From OLB7 sp966250335 (GTDB taxonomy: Bacteria > Bacteroidota > Ignavibacteria > OLB7): a DNA stretch of 64,000 nt. Under the pieces are notes generated by a model. The model was given only the letters and a program-made list of their open reading frames with translations, was not told the DNA's origin and searched no databases. The stretch covers positions 62,001 through 126,000 of the forward strand of contig CBINGZ010000008.1 of assembly GCA_966250335.1 (NCBI GenBank), written 5' to 3'. Every line of letters begins with the position of its first letter. Position 1 is the first letter of the stretch. The translations under genes and the position numbers were made by a program. Below are positions 60,732 through 64,000 of this stretch, piece by piece.

Positions 60732-61531
60732 ACCATGAACGAACGGCGATGATCGATCGGTATCTGACCGGCCGTATGAGCCAGGAAGAGCACGCGCGTT
60801 TCGCGGCCGAGATGGCGAAGGATCGTTCGCTTCAGGCGATGGTGGAGGCGGAGGAGTTGATCAAGGGGACGATTCACCGGGACCTGGCGGCGATTTCGCT
60901 CGATCATACGGCCACGCAGGCGCATGTGATGGCGTCGCTGGCTTCGTTTACGTCGTCCGCCGGCGTCGGAACCGGAGGCGCTGCCGCAATCAATACGGCC
61001 GGAGGGGGATTTCGCCGACTGCTGCTGAACACATCGGGATCGGTGATGAAAGGGATCATCATCGCCGGGGTGGGAGCCGGTCTGGGAGTGGGAGGATATT
61101 TCCTGCTCGATGCCGGGGAATCCGTGGAGACGATCCCCGCACCCGCCTCCCCCGCGGTAACGGCGCCCGTGACGACACCCCCTGCCCGACTCCAGCCGCC
61201 GCAGGCTCCCGCAGCGCAGGCAGCCGAGCCCACCGCACCGGCAGAGACGGCCCCCGATACGCGCGCGGCCGCTGCCGCCACGAACCGACAGGAGCATCGG
61301 ACAGAGATCGAATCGAAGAAAAGGGAAACGGCGGTACAGCATCACGTCGGCAGAGAAGAGCAGGAACGATCCGAGTCGGAGCAGAGGGAGACGCCACGGC
61401 AGACCCTTCCACCGGCGCAGGAGAAGTCGGCGCAGGTTCCGACGTCGAACGATGAGAACCGTCCGCTCCCCGTGGTGAAGAAACGGTCGCAGATCCCGGT
61501 GAACGTCTCGGGTTCCGACGGAAAACCGTGA
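60728..61531 (+). CDS. Putative anti-sigma factor, single-pass membrane protein
   Basis: A 267-residue protein. The N-terminal DRYLTGRMSQEEHARFAAEM followed by AKDRSLQAMVEAEELIKG is the helical start typical of Bacteroidota anti-sigma factors. A membrane segment lies at about 103-124 (GIIIAGVGAGLGVGGYFLLD). The periplasmic tail is low-complexity and Pro/Ala/Glu-rich (about 130-267), ending with basic residues. No zinc motif is seen. Translational coupling (ATGA) to the sigma gene supports the assignment. The tail has no fold I recognise. Confidence 0.82.
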   Translation: MNHERTAMIDRYLTGRMSQEEHARFAAEMAKDRSLQAMVEAEELIKGTIHRDLAAISLDHTATQAHVMASLASFTSSAGVGTGGAAAINTAGGGFRRLLLNTSGSVMKGIIIAGVGAGLGVGGYFLLDAGESVETIPAPASPAVTAPVTTPPARLQPPQAPAAQAAEPTAPAETAPDTRAAAAATNRQEHRTEIESKKRETAVQHHVGREEQERSESEQRETPRQTLPPAQEKSAQVPTSNDENRPLPVVKKRSQIPVNVSGSDGKP

Positions 61532-61730
61532 CGGTAATCACCCTGGCCCCGTCTCCCCGGCGCACCTTCAATCAGTGAGGGTGCTCAGATGAGCATCAGA
61601 AAAAAAACGGGACGGTGGAGGAAGAACCTCTTCCGGAATCGGAACGACTCCGGGAATATGCCCGGATCAGGGGAGAGCGGGAACGTTGAAAAAGGATGGG
61701 GTGATCCGATTCGAGGCTTCTGCTACCAGC

Positions 61731-61765
61731 CTCGCCCTCTCTCGGGCGTTGGGAGAGAGGGCGAG
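61731..61765. repeat. Palindrome, 12-base stem
   Basis: CTCGCCCTCTCT (61731-61742) and AGAGAGGGCGAG (61754-61765) form a perfect 12-base stem with an 11-base loop. An outer 6-base pair (GGCTTC 61715-61720, GAAGCC 61769-61774) extends it. It resembles the intergenic palindromic repeats found in many bacteria. Confidence 0.8.
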
Positions 61766-61796
61766 CTCGAAGCCCTTTCCGGGTGGTGAAAAGAAA

Positions 61797-61876
61797 ACTG
61801 GACAATGGCGGGGCCCAATTCCAACCGTATCATATAAATCTTATGACCGAGCGAGGCTGATTGCGCATTGTCCAGT
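61797..61876. repeat. 11-base inverted repeat, 58 bases apart
   Basis: ACTGGACAATG (61797-61807) and CATTGTCCAGT (61866-61876) are perfect inverted copies. They could be the ends of a small non-autonomous element or of an RNA structure. Confidence 0.7.
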
Positions 61877-62057
61877 CCGGTATTCAATAGAAGTCCGATT
61901 GTACCAACTGCACCGACTAGCACCGACAGGCAACGACCTACATTCTGCCAGTTCAGTCAATTCGAACAGTGTAGGCCAGAGATGTTCGCGATTACTGGAA
62001 GCAACTTACTACGATCTAAAAGCCTCTGCCACCGGCAATGAGCAACCGTAGACTTTG

Positions 62058-62087
62058 GGTGAGCAAGTGTTGAGATAGGTGAGTAAG
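62058..62087. repeat. Two 10-base direct repeats, 20-base period
   Basis: GGTGAGCAAG (62058-62067) and GGTGAGTAAG (62078-62087) differ by one base and start 20 bases apart, two helical turns. LytTR proteins bind imperfect direct repeats at about this spacing; the adjacent gene is a LytTR regulator, but the repeats are at its 3' side. Confidence 0.45.
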
Positions 62088-62152
62088 CGTAATCTGTGCT
62101 GGTGAACGTTTCAGTACGATAGACCGGGGCGCCGCGAACGCTTGCAAAAAAG

Positions 62153-62902
62153 TCATCTTTTTGCAAATCTTTCAAGGAACGCGTCTCGTCTGCGGACCGA
62201 GACCTCGACATGGGCCCCATCCGACATCACGACGATTCCCTGCTTCCCCTTGATATACTTCTGCACGTAGCGCATGTTGATCAGATGTGAGTGGTGAACA
62301 CGAAAGAAGTTGTTCTCCGCCAGCATGGTCTCATAATCACCGAGCGTTCCGGAGACCACCAGCTTGGAGGAGTTCCGCAGATGGAACACCGTATAGTTGC
62401 TGGAGGCGTTGCAGCGGATAAGGTCCTCCACCTCCAGAAAGACGAATCCCTCTTCCGTCGGCAGCGCGAGCTTATCGAGCACGGCCGTGCGCACCTGCTG
62501 CTTGAGCAGATGGATCTGCTGGGGGCGGTGGCTACGGCTGTGGGAGGAGTGCAGGGCCTTCATGACAGCCGATCTCAGTTCGGCGGCATTGACCGGCTTC
62601 AGCAGATAATCGAGCGCCGAGACCTTGATCGCCTTGATGGCATAACTGTCGAACGCCGTCACGAAAATCACCTCGAACTCGACCGGATCGAACGCTTCAA
62701 GCAACTGAAACCCGCTGCCGGCGGGCATTTCGATATCGAGGAAGACAAGATCAGGTTCGGTGTTCTGAATTAATGAGATTCCTGATTCGATGGTGTCGGC
62801 CTCGCCGACCAGCTCGATCTCCGGGCAGTGTTTCTTCAACAGGAGGGCGAGGCTCTGCCGCCCCTGCCGTTCGTCATCTACAATCACCGCACGAATTCTC
62901 AT
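62153..62902 (-). CDS. LytTR-family response regulator
   Basis: A 249-residue two-component regulator. The receiver domain (about 1-120) has acidic Asp9/Asp10 (VIVDDERQGR), the phospho-acceptor Asp56 (DLVFLDIEMPAGSG) and Lys in DYLLKPVNAAE. The LytTR DNA-binding domain (about 145-245) has FVFLEVEDLIRCNASSNYTV, FFRVHHSHLINMRYVQKYIK and HVEVSVRRRDAFLERF. The gene begins 18 bases after the kinase gene stop, so the two form an operon. Targets cannot be read from the sequence. Confidence 0.95.
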   Translation of the reverse strand: MRIRAVIVDDERQGRQSLALLLKKHCPEIELVGEADTIESGISLIQNTEPDLVFLDIEMPAGSGFQLLEAFDPVEFEVIFVTAFDSYAIKAIKVSALDYLLKPVNAAELRSAVMKALHSSHSRSHRPQQIHLLKQQVRTAVLDKLALPTEEGFVFLEVEDLIRCNASSNYTVFHLRNSSKLVVSGTLGDYETMLAENNFFRVHHSHLINMRYVQKYIKGKQGIVVMSDGAHVEVSVRRRDAFLERFAKR

Positions 62903-62920
62903 GATCTCGTACCCCTATTG

Positions 62921-64000
62921 TTAAACTGTCGGTTCGATTGGAATACACAATTCAACGCGTGTTCCCAGCGGCTCCCCGTGGGAATCCTCCAAATCAGTAA
63001 TAACAAGACTGATATCCTTCTGGCGGCCGGCATTCAGAATGTCGAGACGCTCCTTGGTCGTGCTCATCGCCATGGACTGGTGCTGAATGCCGCTGCGGCG
63101 CTTCAGTTCCAGGGCGCGTTTCCGACCGACTCCGTTGTCCTCGACCATACAATCCAGGGTGTCCTCCCGCTTCCTCAGCCTCACGATAACCCGCCCGCCC
63201 GCCGACCTGTGACGCAGCCCGTGACGTATCGCATTCTCCACATACGGCTGTATCAGCATCGAGGGGATACGATACTCATCGATCTGCAGCGTCGGATCGA
63301 CATCCATCACATACTCAAGCTGCCCCTCGAAACGGAGAGCCTCGAGCTCCAGATAGACATTCAGACACTCGAGTTCCTTGTCGAGCGGTATCGAGGGATA
63401 CTTCGAGTTGTCAAGAATGATGCGTACCAGCCGGGCGAACTTCGACAGGTAGTCGGAAGCGCTGTACTCATCGCTGTTGAGTATAAGATACTGTATCGAG
63501 TTGAGACTATTGAAGACAAAATGAGGGTTCATCTGAGAGCGAAGCGCCTGAAGCTGGGACTCCAGAATCTTCCGCTCAAGCGCGTGTTTCCGCCTGATTG
63601 CCCTGATGCGGGCATAGATCAGCGACGAGATCGACAGCACACCGAAGGCGATGGCGGAGGCACGGAACCATGTCGTCATCCACCATGGAGGAAGGATCCG
63701 AAGGGTGATCGTGGCCCCCTGCTCGTTCCAGAGTCCGTCGTTGTTGGTCCCCTTCACCCGGAACTTGTACTCACCGGGATCGAGGTTGGTATAACTGACG
63801 TAGCGGCGGCTCCCGCAGTAGACCCAGTCGCGATCGAAGTTCTCCAATCGGTAGGCGTACTGATTCTTGTCCGGATTGGTGAAGTCGAGCGCGGCGAACT
63901 CGAACGAGAGGAAATTCTGATCGTAGGGGACCTCGATCAGTTCGCCGTCGAACATCTCCGCACGCTCCACGCTGTCGAAGATCCGGAACGATGTGATCGC
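62921..64000 (-). CDS. LytS-type sensor histidine kinase with Y_Y_Y domain, N-terminus outside window
   Basis: The 360 C-terminal residues of a larger protein. A Y_Y_Y domain (FEFAALDFTNPDKNQYAYRL, then LDPGEYKFRVKGTNNDGLW) comes first, followed by a membrane segment (WWMTTWFRASAIAFGVLSIS). A coiled region and a His_kinase (LytS-type) motif follow: LRSQMNPHFVFNSLNSIQYL with the phospho-His, then an HATPase with YVENAIRHGLRHR and VEDNGVGRKRALELK. Upstream, the frame is open to the window edge, so a Reg_prop propeller usually found before Y_Y_Y is expected outside. The in-frame GTG at 63970 is not the start. The signal type is unknown; in related organisms such proteins often sense glycans. Confidence 0.9.
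   Translation of the reverse strand, partial: AITSFRIFDSVERAEMFDGELIEVPYDQNFLSFEFAALDFTNPDKNQYAYRLENFDRDWVYCGSRRYVSYTNLDPGEYKFRVKGTNNDGLWNEQGATITLRILPPWWMTTWFRASAIAFGVLSISSLIYARIRAIRRKHALERKILESQLQALRSQMNPHFVFNSLNSIQYLILNSDEYSASDYLSKFARLVRIILDNSKYPSIPLDKELECLNVYLELEALRFEGQLEYVMDVDPTLQIDEYRIPSMLIQPYVENAIRHGLRHRSAGGRVIVRLRKREDTLDCMVEDNGVGRKRALELKRRSGIQHQSMAMSTTKERLDILNAGRQKDISLVITDLEDSHGEPLGTRVELCIPIEPTV

Larger units (their letters stand above)
61532..62152. other. 621-base gap with palindromes and direct repeats
   Basis: Coding potential is poor: short frames here lack a start site or conserved motif. Richer in A/T than neighbours from about 61790. It contains a strong palindrome (61731-61765), an 11-base inverted repeat 58 bases apart (61797-61876), and two 10-base direct repeats 20 bases apart (62058-62087). 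It separates the putative anti-sigma gene from the end of the LytTR regulator gene. It may hold remnants of a mobile element, but no transposase is seen. Confidence 0.6.

Noticed and set aside
61686..62051. 121-codon plus-strand frame in the gap
   Set aside because: It runs through the 12-base palindrome and the inverted repeat, and the peptide has no motif. It is probably noncoding.

Overview
The window is about 64 kb of dense bacterial chromosome, roughly 60% GC by eye. I find about 50 genes on both strands, few long gaps, and no tRNA, rRNA, CRISPR array or intact insertion sequence. It most resembles the Bacteroidota/Chlorobiota side of the tree, perhaps an Ignavibacteria or Kapabacteria-like lineage. 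The reasons are the many secreted proteins ending in a type IX secretion (T9SS) type A sorting domain, promoter-like TAnnTTTG motifs, an archaeal-type class I FBP aldolase, type 2 IPP isomerase, LytTR/Y_Y_Y signalling and several ECF sigma factors. The placement is inference; no marker gene here fixes it.

Layout. 1-4.4 kb (minus strand): purM (cut by the edge), a sensor histidine kinase, a small unknown protein, hisS and a PtsN-like EIIA. 4.5-8.6 kb (plus): a phosphohexomutase of the GlmM/ManB family, map, and a membrane protein with HEAT-like repeats. 8.6-12.5 kb (minus): a 1320-residue VWA/WD40/beta-barrel mosaic. 12.8-18.5 kb: dprA, fbaB, a T9SS cargo protein with SBBP-type repeats, and an M48-like protein that lacks the catalytic Glu. 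18.7-28.1 kb: PfkB sugar kinase plus GH38 mannosidase, a zinc-finger subtilase, thpR, an ECF sigma factor, an FKBP lipoprotein, and DUF4230, DUF3891 and thiamine pyrophosphokinase genes. 28.3-36.8 kb: envelope proteins (reprolysin-like protease, LVIVD-repeat protein, a lipoprotein, an FG-GAP protein, a double-PDZ protein). 36.9-43.3 kb: type 2 IPP isomerase, an AraB kinase with a FucI-family isomerase, a thioredoxin-like protein and an unknown two-gene operon. 43.3-51.3 kb: a large BNR propeller, YjbQ, a structured gap with a mini-ORF, rsgA, a surface-type intradiol dioxygenase and a CRTAC1-like protein. 51.4-64 kb: two ECF sigma/membrane-partner pairs, a repeat-rich fibre-like protein, a GH113-like lipoprotein, an OmpA-like protein, a palindrome-rich gap, and a LytTR regulator with its Y_Y_Y kinase (cut by the right edge).

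How the parts work together. Core housekeeping (purine, tRNA charging, N-terminal processing, isoprenoid, ribosome assembly, thiamine) alternates with an envelope programme. Seven or so proteins carry sorting domains for the type IX route, but no T9SS machinery gene lies in the window. Sugar genes (GH38, KdgK-like kinase, AraB/FucI-like pair, GH113-like lipoprotein, FBP aldolase, EIIA) suggest use of plant or microbial polysaccharides. The oddest items are the sigma partner that itself carries a T9SS sorting domain, the M48-like protein with HLVAH in place of HExxH, the VWA-WD40-barrel mosaic, the RR-motif dioxygenase with a sorting domain, and the nested palindromes before the 60 kb sigma factor and in the 46.5 and 61.7 kb gaps.
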